64,000 bases of DNA from Lachnospiraceae bacterium (GCA_024399135.1 JAKSHY010000002.1:52238-116237); one strand, 5' to 3'; shown: positions 9,441 through 19,250, numbered from the stretch's first letter. The notes: a model not told the origin generated them from the sequence alone. Numbers and translations are program-made.

Positions 9441-9690
9441 AATCAGCTGCTATTACCTTTAACTTCTCAATATGTCTTCTAAGATCAAGCATCTGTTCAT
9501 CTATAGTTGTCTTATGCTCCATTGCCTTGGCCTTCACATTTTCCACCCCCTTACATTCAAGATACTGGTCAATTTTCAAAAGAACATCGCTCATGTTACC
9601 TGTTTCCTTAATAACACCCTCCAATAAGAGTAAAAGGTCATCCATCGCTGCATATATTTCTTCAGAAACAACCTTAATTTTGATATCCAT
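9379..9690 (-). CDS. Small helical T7SS-locus protein
   Basis: 103 residues from the ATG at 9690, with AGAAGG six bases upstream (a GTG lies six bases further up). Two long amphipathic helices; ADYERTERKN at the C-terminal end resembles the YxxxE tail of T7SS substrates, but no WXG turn is present. Probably a WXG-like partner protein. Not otherwise recognised. Confidence 0.65.
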   Translation of the reverse strand: MDIKIKVVSEEIYAAMDDLLLLLEGVIKETGNMSDVLLKIDQYLECKGVENVKAKAMEHKTTIDEQMLDLRRHIEKLKVIAADYERTERKNKDGINESIRSAV

Positions 9691-9703
9691 ATTCACCTTC
9701 TTT

Positions 9704-10006
9704 TCACTTCATGAAGACATTCATGAAGGATTCTATACCTTTGTAGACAGAATAAATCTCCATAACCTTGTCATTCACATTTCTTTCAAGTCCACATACT
9801 AAATTCAGGTTCGCATCTATTTTTTCAACACAATCGTTAAATTCTTTAACCCATGCATTTTTCGCCACACCTTTCCATGATGTCTCCAGTCCATCAACTA
9901 CAGATTTCATCATAAGCAAGTAATCAGTAACCTTAGTAAATGAATTTTCGAAAGCATCAGCCCTGTTCAGATATTCATTTCCGTCCAATACTATTCTTCC
10001 TGTCAA
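9704..10006 (-). CDS. WXG100-like protein (WKG)
   Basis: 100 residues, helical hairpin with SWKGVAKNAW at the turn (about residues 43-52), consistent with WXG100. The only start is TTG at 10006, close behind GGGAAG, so translation may be low. First of the five small proteins after the EsaB-like gene. Confidence 0.75.
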   Translation of the reverse strand: MTGRIVLDGNEYLNRADAFENSFTKVTDYLLMMKSVVDGLETSWKGVAKNAWVKEFNDCVEKIDANLNLVCGLERNVNDKVMEIYSVYKGIESFMNVFMK

Positions 10007-10014
10007 TCTCTTCC

Positions 10015-10254
10015 CTATACCAGAATGAGCCTGTCACCATTAATAGTTCCCTGCTCCTTCAAAGGTCTTCCTTCCTCTAAAAATTCACCCATTCTGTAAT
10101 TAAACAGTTCTCTTTTTGTAACTTGAAATATCACCTTCTTTTCTCTGGAAATTAACTCTTCGATATTCTCTCTTAGAGTCCCTGCATCAATTCTCTCATC
10201 CAGTTCAAAATCAAAGACATCTTCAAGTGGTGGAATCAAAACATCAACCATCAT
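10015..10254 (-). CDS. esaB: EsaB/YukD-like ubiquitin-fold protein
   Basis: 79 residues. Size, place between essC and the WXG genes, and the ending GTINGDRLILV fit the ubiquitin-like YukD/EsaB family of Firmicute T7SS. The core segment KVIFQVTKRELFNYRMGEFL resembles its central strands and helix. EsaB is a cytoplasmic T7SS component whose role appears regulatory. The similarity is weak at residue level, so this rests partly on context. Confidence 0.65.
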   Translation of the reverse strand: MMVDVLIPPLEDVFDFELDERIDAGTLRENIEELISREKKVIFQVTKRELFNYRMGEFLEEGRPLKEQGTINGDRLILV

Positions 10255-10293
10255 TAACCTCTTTCTCTATCCTTTCTCAATTTTTTGTTTTTA

Positions 10294-13200
10294 TTAGTCT
10301 TCCTCAATATCTTCATCTTCAAAAAGACTTAAAAGCCTTATCTTAACCGTATGCTCTCTTCCTTTTATTCTTAACAATCCTTCATTCTTTTTTAACGGCT
10401 GATTAAGCTCCGAAAAGCTAAGATCATTGAAGCTTAGTAATCTCGAGGACATTGGATTATTACCAACATATATTCCGCTTTCATCCTTTAAATACTTTGA
10501 AAGAGTAGCATCCATCATTAAATCTGAATCCCTCAGTGGATCGAATATTCCAATCAAAAAATCCGGTTCATTACTTATAAGATGCATATCTTCGGAACAA
10601 ACCACCTCACATCCTTCTAAAATCTCTGGATACCTGTCTATAGTCATTTCAACAATTTTCATGATTTCCAGAGCAGTTTTTGAATAGTCACTTATCAAAA
10701 ATGATATTCCACCAGTAACCTCTATACCTCTTAGATACCCTGTTTTCGCAGAATAGCCGATAGGTATTATTTTCTTTTTGATACATTCTTTAAATTCATC
10801 AGAATCAATAACAGCATGAATATTACGGTTTTCCGGGATAGATGGAAAAAGTCTCTTTCTGTTGATAGGTTTACATAAAGTACATCCTTCTTTTTCATAA
10901 GACTTAACCTGCGCTATCTGGCATTCAAATACATCGTTATTGATAACTGCAAGAGCTCTTCCCGGTGTATCGGGCTTGGGAAGCACCATCTTGTTACTCA
11001 TTCTGAGAATGTCCCTGTATGAATATCTGTCATTCATTTCCATTGCTATTGTGGTCTTAACTACTCCCATAAGCTTAGTAGAAAAATCCGAAAGCAGACT
11101 TCCTGTTGCAACTGTATATACTCCTCTTCCTGGTCCATCCTTTAATAGCTTTTCAATAAACGAAGCTCCATCATCTCCAAGCTTTGAATAAAACGAAGCG
11201 AAATTATCTATTAGGACAAATAGATTCCCTTTATCCTTTTCCTTTAACCTCTCTTTGTACTTTCGTTTTAAGTGATACATGAAAACAGCTATATCTTCAC
11301 TTTTATTAACTCTGCCAATCAGATTAGACGATTCATAATCAAGCAATGAGTTATCATTAATATCTATTAAAGCAAGCTCATCATCTGGCTTTAATACATT
11401 AATAATTGTGTTGAGAAGGGTCGTCTTCCCACTTCCTCCACGACCAATGACTATAATGCTGCCATCCTTCTTCGGGGTATAAAGATATAGTCCCTGCCTT
11501 TGATTATTCGGATCATCATATTTACCAAGTATATAGGTGTCTGGTTTACATAAAATCCCACTAATATCCTCTTTGTCAAGTTTACATAATTCCAAATCCA
11601 ATTCCAGGTAATCACCTATAGCATTGGTCCAAAGCTTCTTTGCTCTGCAATTACCGGAAATTGAGTTTACATAATTCACCACAGTATTCAAAACAGTTAT
11701 ATCTTTTCCATCCGTACCTTCTTCTCTTTTAGGTTCAATAGACTTTTTATTAGCATTATCATCAAGAAGATATACCTTGGGCTTAACCTTCAACGCAGGA
11801 TTATAATCATTCCCACAATAAGCTGTCTGAAATCTGTCAAAAAACGTATTATTTCCAATTTCTATGTAACACTGTCCTGGAGAAGTAAGGTATGATGCTT
11901 CAGGACGATGGAGCATATCCATACTGTCTTGTCTGTCCTGTACTCTTAAACAAAGTTTAAAATTGGAATTACTCCATATTTTGTCATCAACTACACCTGC
12001 CGGCTTTTGAGTAGCAAGGATCAAATGAATCCCAAGCGATCTTCCTACCGCTGCTAAGGAGATAATTTCCTTCATAAATTCCGGCTCTTCCTTTTTTAAT
12101 TCTGCGAATTCATCAACTATCAGAACCAGATGCGGCATTGGTTCACCGACTAGTCCTTCGCTATATTTTTTCTCATAACCATCTATATGATTAACGCCTA
12201 TCAAAGAAAGGGCTGTCTCTCTTCTCTTTACTTCAAAAGTTAAAGCCTGCATTGCTCGTCTCATTTCATTCCCCGAAAGATTGGATACTGAGCCTGCACA
12301 ATGTGGAAGCTGGTCTATAATATTTCCAGTTCCTCCCCCTTTGTAGTCGATCAGAAAGAAGTTTACATAAAGTGGAGAGTAGTTAATCGAAAGACTTATA
12401 ATAAATGTCTGTATAAGCTCAGATTTCCCTGACCCTGTTGTCCCAGCGATCAATCCGTGCGGTCCATGATATTTCTCATGGATATCAAGATATGTGATTT
12501 TGCTTCCATCCCTTAATCCAATAGGGACTTTTATTCTGTCCCAAGGCTTGTTTTCACTCCAGTTTTTCTCAATCTTCAAGCTCTCTATGGCGGAAACATT
12601 ATACATATCAAGAATATCAACAGAATTGGGGATTCCAGTTTTTACAGCACTGTTTTCTGACACTCTTGTCATAACTTTCAGACTTAGTCGCCTGGCTTCA
12701 TCAAAAGAAACCCTCTCTGAATCAGAATATTTCCCTAACTCCATTATTTCCTTTACAATTCCTGGCAGATTGTATTTCTTTGTAAGAAGTATTACTGAAG
12801 TATTCTCATTCGCCTGTTGAAAAAGGCTCTGATACTGCGTCTCATCACATATGAATTCATCATCCAGTATGAACACTATCCATTTAGTATTATCAGAGCT
12901 TTTAATGTGCTCGGATAATTCAAGAAGAATATTAAGGCTACCGGATGCATCTGTTCCTGCTAATCTCTTTTCATTATTATTGGTAAAAAGATGTGGAATA
13001 AATTTGATGCATTCAAAAAACTTCCTCTGATACTCGTTAGTATTATTTAAAAAAATGCATACTTTAACATCAGACGGTGAGGTATACGAAGTAATCTGCA
13101 AAAACATATTTAGTAGAATTTCATATGTTTCTTCCAGAAATCTAGGCATGCATATTCCAAGAAAAAATGTATCCTTAAAATTCACCCCTATAGGACAGCC

Positions 13201-13767
13201 ATCAATGTACTGATATTTTTGGACCAGTTCTCTGGCCTTCTTCTCTTCTACAGTCTCGAATAGATTTCTGCTTTCACCCTTAATCCTGACATTCACCTGA
13301 AACCTAATTTTTCCTGTTCCAAGCCTTACGAAAAGGAAGTCATCATCCTCTATGAATCTTTCCTTAATAGAATCAAAATCGTCATCACTAATTTTCGCCA
13401 ATGATCTATACTTACCAAGCATCAACTCTCTATTTTCGCTAGCCAACTGGCCAAGATACTCATCTTTATTGTCAAGATAAGCAGCATATTCCTTCTTCAT
13501 TTTCATAACCTTCTTTTCAAAGGAGCTTTTCCTGAAAAAATAGTTATTAATAGCCCACATTGCGCCTAAAAGTGCAGACGTTCCTCCCGTTATAAGACCC
13601 ATATACAGAAAAGCTTTATTATTTCCATATACCCTTGATCCTGCAAGTGCCATTAAAAGAATAGGCAGAACCATGGTAAATGATGGTCCAACACTAAGCC
13701 ACAATGGCTGGCCTTCAGGTTCATTGATATTTTCCATTAAAAGAATATCAACATCCTCCGTGTGCAA
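10294..13767 (-). CDS. essC: EssC/EccC-type T7SS ATPase without N-terminal FHA domains
   Basis: 1157 residues. Two membrane segments lie at about 22-42 and 50-75. Cytoplasmic FtsK/SpoIIIE-like ATPase domains follow: D1 with GTTGSGKSE (about 450) and LVLIVDEFAE, D2 with GRGGSGKTT (about 780), and a degenerate D3 after about 990 without Walker A. EssC is the motor that drives WXG substrates across the membrane. Relatives are near 1450 residues and begin with two FHA domains; here that part is missing and an FHA-like protein is encoded just upstream. The frame's first start is TTG at 13767 with no good ribosome site; ATG at 13737 is an alternative. Confidence 0.92.
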   Translation of the reverse strand: MHTEDVDILLMENINEPEGQPLWLSVGPSFTMVLPILLMALAGSRVYGNNKAFLYMGLITGGTSALLGAMWAINNYFFRKSSFEKKVMKMKKEYAAYLDNKDEYLGQLASENRELMLGKYRSLAKISDDDFDSIKERFIEDDDFLFVRLGTGKIRFQVNVRIKGESRNLFETVEEKKARELVQKYQYIDGCPIGVNFKDTFFLGICMPRFLEETYEILLNMFLQITSYTSPSDVKVCIFLNNTNEYQRKFFECIKFIPHLFTNNNEKRLAGTDASGSLNILLELSEHIKSSDNTKWIVFILDDEFICDETQYQSLFQQANENTSVILLTKKYNLPGIVKEIMELGKYSDSERVSFDEARRLSLKVMTRVSENSAVKTGIPNSVDILDMYNVSAIESLKIEKNWSENKPWDRIKVPIGLRDGSKITYLDIHEKYHGPHGLIAGTTGSGKSELIQTFIISLSINYSPLYVNFFLIDYKGGGTGNIIDQLPHCAGSVSNLSGNEMRRAMQALTFEVKRRETALSLIGVNHIDGYEKKYSEGLVGEPMPHLVLIVDEFAELKKEEPEFMKEIISLAAVGRSLGIHLILATQKPAGVVDDKIWSNSNFKLCLRVQDRQDSMDMLHRPEASYLTSPGQCYIEIGNNTFFDRFQTAYCGNDYNPALKVKPKVYLLDDNANKKSIEPKREEGTDGKDITVLNTVVNYVNSISGNCRAKKLWTNAIGDYLELDLELCKLDKEDISGILCKPDTYILGKYDDPNNQRQGLYLYTPKKDGSIIVIGRGGSGKTTLLNTIINVLKPDDELALIDINDNSLLDYESSNLIGRVNKSEDIAVFMYHLKRKYKERLKEKDKGNLFVLIDNFASFYSKLGDDGASFIEKLLKDGPGRGVYTVATGSLLSDFSTKLMGVVKTTIAMEMNDRYSYRDILRMSNKMVLPKPDTPGRALAVINNDVFECQIAQVKSYEKEGCTLCKPINRKRLFPSIPENRNIHAVIDSDEFKECIKKKIIPIGYSAKTGYLRGIEVTGGISFLISDYSKTALEIMKIVEMTIDRYPEILEGCEVVCSEDMHLISNEPDFLIGIFDPLRDSDLMMDATLSKYLKDESGIYVGNNPMSSRLLSFNDLSFSELNQPLKKNEGLLRIKGREHTVKIRLLSLFEDEDIEED

Positions 13768-13805
13768 TATCTTACTTATATTTTCTATCTAACAATTCAC
13801 CTCCC

Positions 13806-14105
13806 TTACCTTTTTTGATTCGTTGCAACACGCATATCTCCATCAATTGAGTAAACAAGAAGATACTTTCCAAGATACATAAGCCTTAACCCGTGAAGCT
13901 TTAAAATCTCTCCATATTTAAACCTCACAGGCTCTTTTTCTTCCAATCTGTAATAACACTCATGATTTTCAAAGTAGATATCAAGAATATGGGAACTAAT
14001 TAGATTTTTGTATTGATAAAAAATATCAGAAATGAAAGATGAACCTATAGCTAACGCTGGTTCCTTTAACAAAGATATACATTCTGTAGACCTGACAAGT
14101 TCCAT
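13806..14105 (-). CDS. FHA-like protein, detached N-terminal part of EssC
   Basis: 99 residues from the ATG at 14105, chosen because AGGAG lies five bases before it; an earlier in-frame ATG at 14207 lies upstream of the predicted transcription start. The pattern IGSS (about 48), SSHILDIYF (about 65) and a GEILKLHGLRLMYLGKYLLVYS strand pair resembles the FHA fold that starts canonical EssC. It is followed by 38 bases and then EssC. I infer that EssC is split into an FHA subunit and a membrane ATPase. Sequence similarity is only moderate. Confidence 0.6.
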   Translation of the reverse strand: MELVRSTECISLLKEPALAIGSSFISDIFYQYKNLISSHILDIYFENHECYYRLEEKEPVRFKYGEILKLHGLRLMYLGKYLLVYSIDGDMRVATNQKR

Positions 14106-14190
14106 AACTACTCCTAACCTACCACGTCTTATTAAATTTTCTCTCGTGAAAAATGCTTGAAACAAGCAATGAAATGTTAACCCTGAAAAG

Positions 14191-14219
14191 ATATTAACAT
14201 TAACCAAAGGTTAAGTCAA
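14191..14219 (-). promoter_or_regulatory. Sigma-A promoter of the T7SS operon
   Basis: On minus, -35 TTGACT (14214-14219) and -10 TAATAT (14191-14196) are 17 bases apart. It predicts a start near 14184, about 80 bases before the FHA-like gene, and can serve all T7SS genes down to 7063. Confidence 0.8.
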
Positions 14220-14241
14220 TACCTTTTCAGAGAATTTTGTA

Positions 14242-15567
14242 TTAATTGAATTTAAGCTTTCTGTACTGCCTGATAAGATATGTATTTCCCATAAGCGCTG
14301 TAAGCACCCATGAAAAGCTGTACAGTAAAAACAAAGACTGAATTGTATGATAATGTGCGAAAATTGTGTATATCCATATAATTCTGAATATAACTGAGCC
14401 TAGAATAACTACTATTGTTGGTATTACTGTCTTACATATTCCTCTGCAAAAGGCAGTTGCATTATCCATGAAGGATGACAGACAGTAGGACAAAGACATA
14501 ATCATTATTCTAAGTTCACCTGCCCGAATAACCGCTTCATCGCTGGTAAACATCAATAGAAACTCTCTTCTTAATATAAGCTGCATAAGTCCTAAAATGA
14601 ACGCAACAGCAAAAGAATAGAGAGTAGTAATAAGATAGGTTTTCTTAATTCTGTCTTTGTTTCCAGCTCCATAGTTTTGGGCAACGAAGCTGGTGCAGGC
14701 TGTATAGAACGCTGCCATCATATTATAGACAACAGGATCAGAATTAGCAGCTGCCGAATTACCTTCAACATAAATGTGATCAAATGAATTAACTGCACTT
14801 TGGACAAAGAGATTTGCTATGGCAAACAGCGAGTACTGCATAGCAGATGGAATACTAATCTTCATGATTCCAAACAACATATCTTTGTCACAATGAATAT
14901 CATGTACATTAAGCCCAAAATCCTTATCAGTCTTAATTAATGCCCTCAAAACTAAAAAAGCAGAAAGATACTGGGCAATTATGCTGGCAAGTGCAACTCC
15001 TGTTGACTTAAGATCAAACCCTAAAACAAACAAGAGATTAAGTAAAACATTCAGTACACCGGCGATAGTTAAATACCTTAATGGCTTTTTAGTATCGCCT
15101 GCTGCCGAAAGAACAGAATTTCCATAGTCATACAAGGAAAGTGCTGGTGCCCCAAGCATATAAATTCTGTAATAGGTATTCGCTTCAGAGATTAGCTCCT
15201 CTTTAGTTCCAAGAAGTCTTAATATATCTCCAGCAAAAACCTCCGAAATAACCAGAATAATAAGTCCCATTCCAAGGCATAGTATTATTCCTGTATGTAC
15301 ACATGATTTTAGACTTTTCTTCTCATCCTTTCCTATATAGAGAGCAGTGAGCGCATTAACGCCACTACCAATACCTATAAGCCATGCTGTAGTAAGCGCT
15401 ATAAGAAGTGTCGTCGATCCAACCGCGCCAAGCGATATAGGACCTGCGAACTTACCCACTACTGCCACATCAGCAAGATTAAATAAAACCTGTAGAAGGT
15501 TAGTAAACATTAACGGAATGCTAAATAAGAAAATACTCTTCCACAGATTACCTGTTCGCATTTCCAT
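14242..15567 (-). CDS. MATE-family multidrug/toxin exporter
   Basis: 441 residues, about twelve membrane helices in two similar halves, with typical MATE stretches (SIPLMFTNLLQVLFNLADVAVVG near the start and FVAQNYGAGNKDRIKK at about 295). Such proteins export cationic drugs or metabolites using Na+ or H+ gradients. The ATG overlaps or touches the end of the TRAP permease gene, suggesting co-transcription with it. The substrate is not predictable. Confidence 0.92.
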   Translation of the reverse strand: MEMRTGNLWKSIFLFSIPLMFTNLLQVLFNLADVAVVGKFAGPISLGAVGSTTLLIALTTAWLIGIGSGVNALTALYIGKDEKKSLKSCVHTGIILCLGMGLIILVISEVFAGDILRLLGTKEELISEANTYYRIYMLGAPALSLYDYGNSVLSAAGDTKKPLRYLTIAGVLNVLLNLLFVLGFDLKSTGVALASIIAQYLSAFLVLRALIKTDKDFGLNVHDIHCDKDMLFGIMKISIPSAMQYSLFAIANLFVQSAVNSFDHIYVEGNSAAANSDPVVYNMMAAFYTACTSFVAQNYGAGNKDRIKKTYLITTLYSFAVAFILGLMQLILRREFLLMFTSDEAVIRAGELRIMIMSLSYCLSSFMDNATAFCRGICKTVIPTIVVILGSVIFRIIWIYTIFAHYHTIQSLFLLYSFSWVLTALMGNTYLIRQYRKLKFN

Positions 15568-15568
15568 C

Positions 15569-17506
15569 TTAACTTAACTTCCTCGAAAGAAAAATCTGGC
15601 ACATAATACTAAGTGCTATAGCCACAGCTCCAATGATATCAGTAAGGATTGATGGCACTATCAGTAAAACACCTGAAACCACTAATGCTATTCTGATAAC
15701 AGGATTAATTTTTCCCTTTAAATATCCCTCAAGACCTGCGGCAACGCCAAATATACCAACCAATGCAGTTACTGCAATTCTTATTACTTCAACAGCTGTT
15801 GTATCGATAATTAAAAGCGCAGGACTATAACAAAATACATATGGAACAATGAATACTGCTATTGCAAGACGCGATGCATTAAACGCTGTCTTCATAGGAT
15901 TAGATTTGGCAATGGCAGAACCCGCGTATGCTGCAAGAGCAACAGGAGGTGTAATATCTGCAACTATACCGAAGTAAAATACGAAGAAATGAGCTGCCAG
16001 TGCAGGTACTCCCATTCTAATTAAAATTGGAGCACATGTAGCTGCCATAATACAATAATTCGCTGTTGTTGGAACTCCCATTCCAAGGACAATACAGCAA
16101 AGCATTGTTAGGAAAAGTGCAATAAATAAATGATTATTAGCAACAGTAATAATTCCGTTAATTAATTCATTCGCAAGACCAGTCATTGTGATGGATCCAG
16201 AAATAATACCTGCAACACCACAGGCTGCTGCAACTGTTATAGTACTCTTTCCTCCAGCTTCCAAGGCTGCGAAAAATTTCTTCCCATTTATTCTGTTATC
16301 CTTGTCAAACAAACTTACGAATATTGAAATGATAATTGCGAACGATGCTGCCCTTTGCATGGTCATGAAGTTTCCGGAAACCCATACTACAAGCATCACC
16401 AATGGGAGCAAAAGATATATCTTTTTAATTAGCTGCGAAAACTTAGGAAGCTTCTCCTTAGGTATACCTGAAAGTCCTAATCTTTTAGCCTCTAAATGAA
16501 CGGTTATGAAAATACCAGCAAAATACATAAGTGCTGGAAGAATCGCTCTTCCTAAAATGCTTGAATAAGGAACTCCAATAAAGTCCGCCATCAGGAATGC
16601 TGCTGCACCCATGATTGGAGGCATAATCTGTCCACCTGTCGAAGCTGCAGCCTCTACTGCACCTGAAAATTCGGCCTTATATCCAGTTTCCTTCATCATA
16701 GGAATTGTAACTGATCCTGTGGTAACTGTATTACCTACAGATGAACCTGAAACCATACCACACAAAGCTGATGATATAACTGCAACCTTTGCTGGGCCTC
16801 CGGCATACTTTCCGGCAACTGAATTAGCTAACTGGATAAAGAAATTCGATATTCCTGTACGTTCCAGGAATGCACCGAATATTATGAAAATTACTATATA
16901 TTTTGAACATACATTAACAGGTGTTGAGAAAATACCTTCCTTAGTGTAGAAAAGATTTCGTACGAAATACGTTATTCTTCCCCAAAAAGATGGATTAGTA
17001 AGCCCAAAGAATAATGCATATAAAATAAAGAATAATGCCACACAAAGAATTGGTATTCCAACACATCTTCTGGTAACTTCAACCAGAGCCAAAACTCCAA
17101 GCACTCCAATAACTATCTGAAATGGAGCAAATCTTGTTCCCTGCTGAATTATTCCATTAGCATTAAATGTAAAATACAAAAACGCTGCGGTTCCAACTGC
17201 CATCATAAGAATGTCATACCATGGCATATAGTTTTCTCTAACCTCACCCTTCTTTGCAGGATAAATTAAAAATCCCATGAGAATTATCATAGCCATGAAG
17301 GATGTTAATCTTATTTCCTCTAAAAACGTAGCAAAAAGTGTCACATAAATGCACCAGAGCGAAAACAGTACAGTAATAGTTTTAATAACAATCGCTGGTT
17401 TTCCTGTCCATACTCTCTGATTTGATTCTCTGTCATATTTTTTCATTATTGAATTTACATCCTGTGTAGAATTCAATGTTGAATTTCCTAAATTAATATT
17501 ACTCAT
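15569..17506 (-). CDS. TRAP transporter fused permease (4TM/12TM)
   Basis: 645 residues of mostly hydrophobic helices. The small (DctQ-like) and large (DctM-like) subunits are joined in one chain, as in TAXI-type TRAP systems; GQIMPPIMGAAAF and GMGVPTTANYCIMAA are typical large-subunit segments. It imports an organic acid or amino acid with Na+ or H+. The gene starts eight bases after the binding-protein gene ends, so they form one operon. Confidence 0.93.
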   Translation of the reverse strand: MSNINLGNSTLNSTQDVNSIMKKYDRESNQRVWTGKPAIVIKTITVLFSLWCIYVTLFATFLEEIRLTSFMAMIILMGFLIYPAKKGEVRENYMPWYDILMMAVGTAAFLYFTFNANGIIQQGTRFAPFQIVIGVLGVLALVEVTRRCVGIPILCVALFFILYALFFGLTNPSFWGRITYFVRNLFYTKEGIFSTPVNVCSKYIVIFIIFGAFLERTGISNFFIQLANSVAGKYAGGPAKVAVISSALCGMVSGSSVGNTVTTGSVTIPMMKETGYKAEFSGAVEAAASTGGQIMPPIMGAAAFLMADFIGVPYSSILGRAILPALMYFAGIFITVHLEAKRLGLSGIPKEKLPKFSQLIKKIYLLLPLVMLVVWVSGNFMTMQRAASFAIIISIFVSLFDKDNRINGKKFFAALEAGGKSTITVAAACGVAGIISGSITMTGLANELINGIITVANNHLFIALFLTMLCCIVLGMGVPTTANYCIMAATCAPILIRMGVPALAAHFFVFYFGIVADITPPVALAAYAGSAIAKSNPMKTAFNASRLAIAVFIVPYVFCYSPALLIIDTTAVEVIRIAVTALVGIFGVAAGLEGYLKGKINPVIRIALVVSGVLLIVPSILTDIIGAVAIALSIMCQIFLSRKLS

Positions 17507-17514
17507 CGCTCCCC

Positions 17515-18480
17515 CTACTCTTCGGTATTAACAGTTATACCATGCTCTTCATAGTATCTGGCTGCGCCCTTATGGAACGGAGCCGCCATACCCTCTGTTG
17601 CTGCGTCGATTGAAAGTTCTTTTCCTTTGGCATTCTCAACAGCTATCTCGTCCTTATGATCGAATATCGCTTTGGTAAGAGCATATACTGTATCATCATC
17701 AAGATAAGCAGAAACAACAACAGTTGCCTTTACTGCTATAGTATCAACTGGATTTTCCTGACCTGGATAAGTATTGGCTGGAATTTCCTGAGAAGCATAA
17801 TATGGGCATGAAGCCAGTATTTTTTCTCTTAATTCTCCATCAATATTGATTAAATAAACACCATTAGTAGTTGCAAGCTCTGTGATGGCAGTTGTTGGAG
17901 GTCCTGCAACTATGAAAGCTGCCTTAATCTTTCCATCCTTCAACGCTTCCTTACTATCCTCGAACGACTGATACTGAGGCTTAATATCATCAAGCGTAAT
18001 GCCTGCAGCCTCTAACACATCGACTGCATTAAAATATACACCTGAACCTGCTGCACCAATTGATACACTCTCACCTCTTAAGTCTTCAACAGACTTAACA
18101 TTTTCATCCATAGTGATTAGCTGAACTGTCTCATCATATAATCCACCAAGGACTCTAAAATCATGAGTTCCACCATCCTTTTCGAAGGATTTGGTTCCTT
18201 CCCATGCATAAGCCATAACGTCAGACTGTGTGAATCCAAGCTGGAAATCTCCATCCTGAATCGACTGAAGATTAACCTTGGAAGCTCCAGTTGACACCGC
18301 TGTCACTTTTACTCCTGCATAATTAGTCATATACTGAGCAAGTACTCCGCCGTATGAATAATATGTACCTGCAGTTCCACCTGTTCCGAACATCATTCTT
18401 GAGCCGCCACAACCTGTCAGCAAGAACGTACCCATTATACTAACAAGCATTAATGCTATAATTTTCTTAATACTTTTCAC
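17515..18480 (-). CDS. TAXI-family TRAP solute-binding lipoprotein
   Basis: 321 residues, GTG start behind AGGAG. Lipoprotein signal ends in LLTGC (Cys24). The mature start FGTGGTAGTYYSYGG is the TAXI family signature, and LGFTQSDVMAYAWEG is a conserved later block. It delivers substrate to the fused permease just downstream. TAXI relatives bind glutamate, 2-oxoglutarate or other carboxylates; which one applies here cannot be told. Confidence 0.93.
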   Translation of the reverse strand: MKSIKKIIALMLVSIMGTFLLTGCGGSRMMFGTGGTAGTYYSYGGVLAQYMTNYAGVKVTAVSTGASKVNLQSIQDGDFQLGFTQSDVMAYAWEGTKSFEKDGGTHDFRVLGGLYDETVQLITMDENVKSVEDLRGESVSIGAAGSGVYFNAVDVLEAAGITLDDIKPQYQSFEDSKEALKDGKIKAAFIVAGPPTTAITELATTNGVYLINIDGELREKILASCPYYASQEIPANTYPGQENPVDTIAVKATVVVSAYLDDDTVYALTKAIFDHKDEIAVENAKGKELSIDAATEGMAAPFHKGAARYYEEHGITVNTEE

Positions 18481-18506
18481 GAATAACTCCTACCTTCCTT
18501 AAATTA

Positions 18507-19106
18507 CTACTCGAATAGTCGTGCAATCATATCAACACATGTATCATAATCAATGACTCCTGTATCAAGACAAATGCTGTAATCCTGAGCCTTGGATATT
18601 TCACGCTTCGTATACTCTTTATAATATTTTTCTCTAAGAGCATCCTTCTTTTCTACATACTTTCTGATATCATCACAAGGTTCCTTGATTAGTGACTTAG
18701 CTCTTTCCATTCTCACATTCATACTTGCGTACAAAAATATATCGAACGACTGAATTCCAGCCTCATGAAGAATGCAGTTACCACATCTTCCTACTATAAT
18801 GCATGGATTTTGGGCAAGCTTAATCATCTCTTCTTTCTGCGCGCTAAATATCGCATCATGAGAGCTTGTATAATCAACAATGTTATTAAGCATAGACTTA
18901 AGGAATATTGAAAAATCACTTATTTCTTCGCCTTCCTTATCTATTTCATCTTCTGAATATCCACTATCTTTTGCTGTAAGTCTTACGAAATCTCTGTCAT
19001 ACCACGGAATCCCAAGTCTTTTCGAAAGCTCCTTGGCTATAGATCTTCCACCTGCACCATATTCACGGCTAATCGTAATTACAGGCAATTTACTAATATC
19101 TGCCAC
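18507..19106 (-). CDS. Cytidylate-kinase-like family protein
   Basis: 199 residues, GTG start with AGGAGG seven bases upstream. P-loop-like start ITISREYGAGGRSIAKELSKRLG, then WYDRDFV, CIIVGRCGN and a lid region with RxxxREKYY. This AAA_26/cytidylate-kinase-like family is common beside transporters in Clostridia, but its substrate is not established. It lies 26 bases upstream of the TAXI gene and probably heads that operon (with the TRAP permease and MATE exporter). Confidence 0.85.
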   Translation of the reverse strand: MADISKLPVITISREYGAGGRSIAKELSKRLGIPWYDRDFVRLTAKDSGYSEDEIDKEGEEISDFSIFLKSMLNNIVDYTSSHDAIFSAQKEEMIKLAQNPCIIVGRCGNCILHEAGIQSFDIFLYASMNVRMERAKSLIKEPCDDIRKYVEKKDALREKYYKEYTKREISKAQDYSICLDTGVIDYDTCVDMIARLFE

Positions 19107-19184
19107 TTTAATTCCTCCTTTTATACCCTCATACTTAAATTCAAATAAGTAAAATTAAGTCAAAATGTGTTCTATAATTTTAGC

Positions 19185-19221
19185 ATAAAATAAGAGAAGA
19201 CGCCAATATTGACGCCTTCTC
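19185..19221 (-). terminator. Terminator
   Basis: Stem of GAGAAGGCG against GCGTCTTCTC (19194-19221), followed on minus by TTATTTTATG. It ends the gene that stops at 19251. Confidence 0.8.
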
Positions 19222-19250
19222 AAATCCCTTATTTTATCCCTAGTAATTTC

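Noticed and set aside
14106..14207. N-terminal extension of the FHA-like protein to 14207
   Set aside because: It would start upstream of the predicted transcription start near 14184, and the ribosome site is at 14105.
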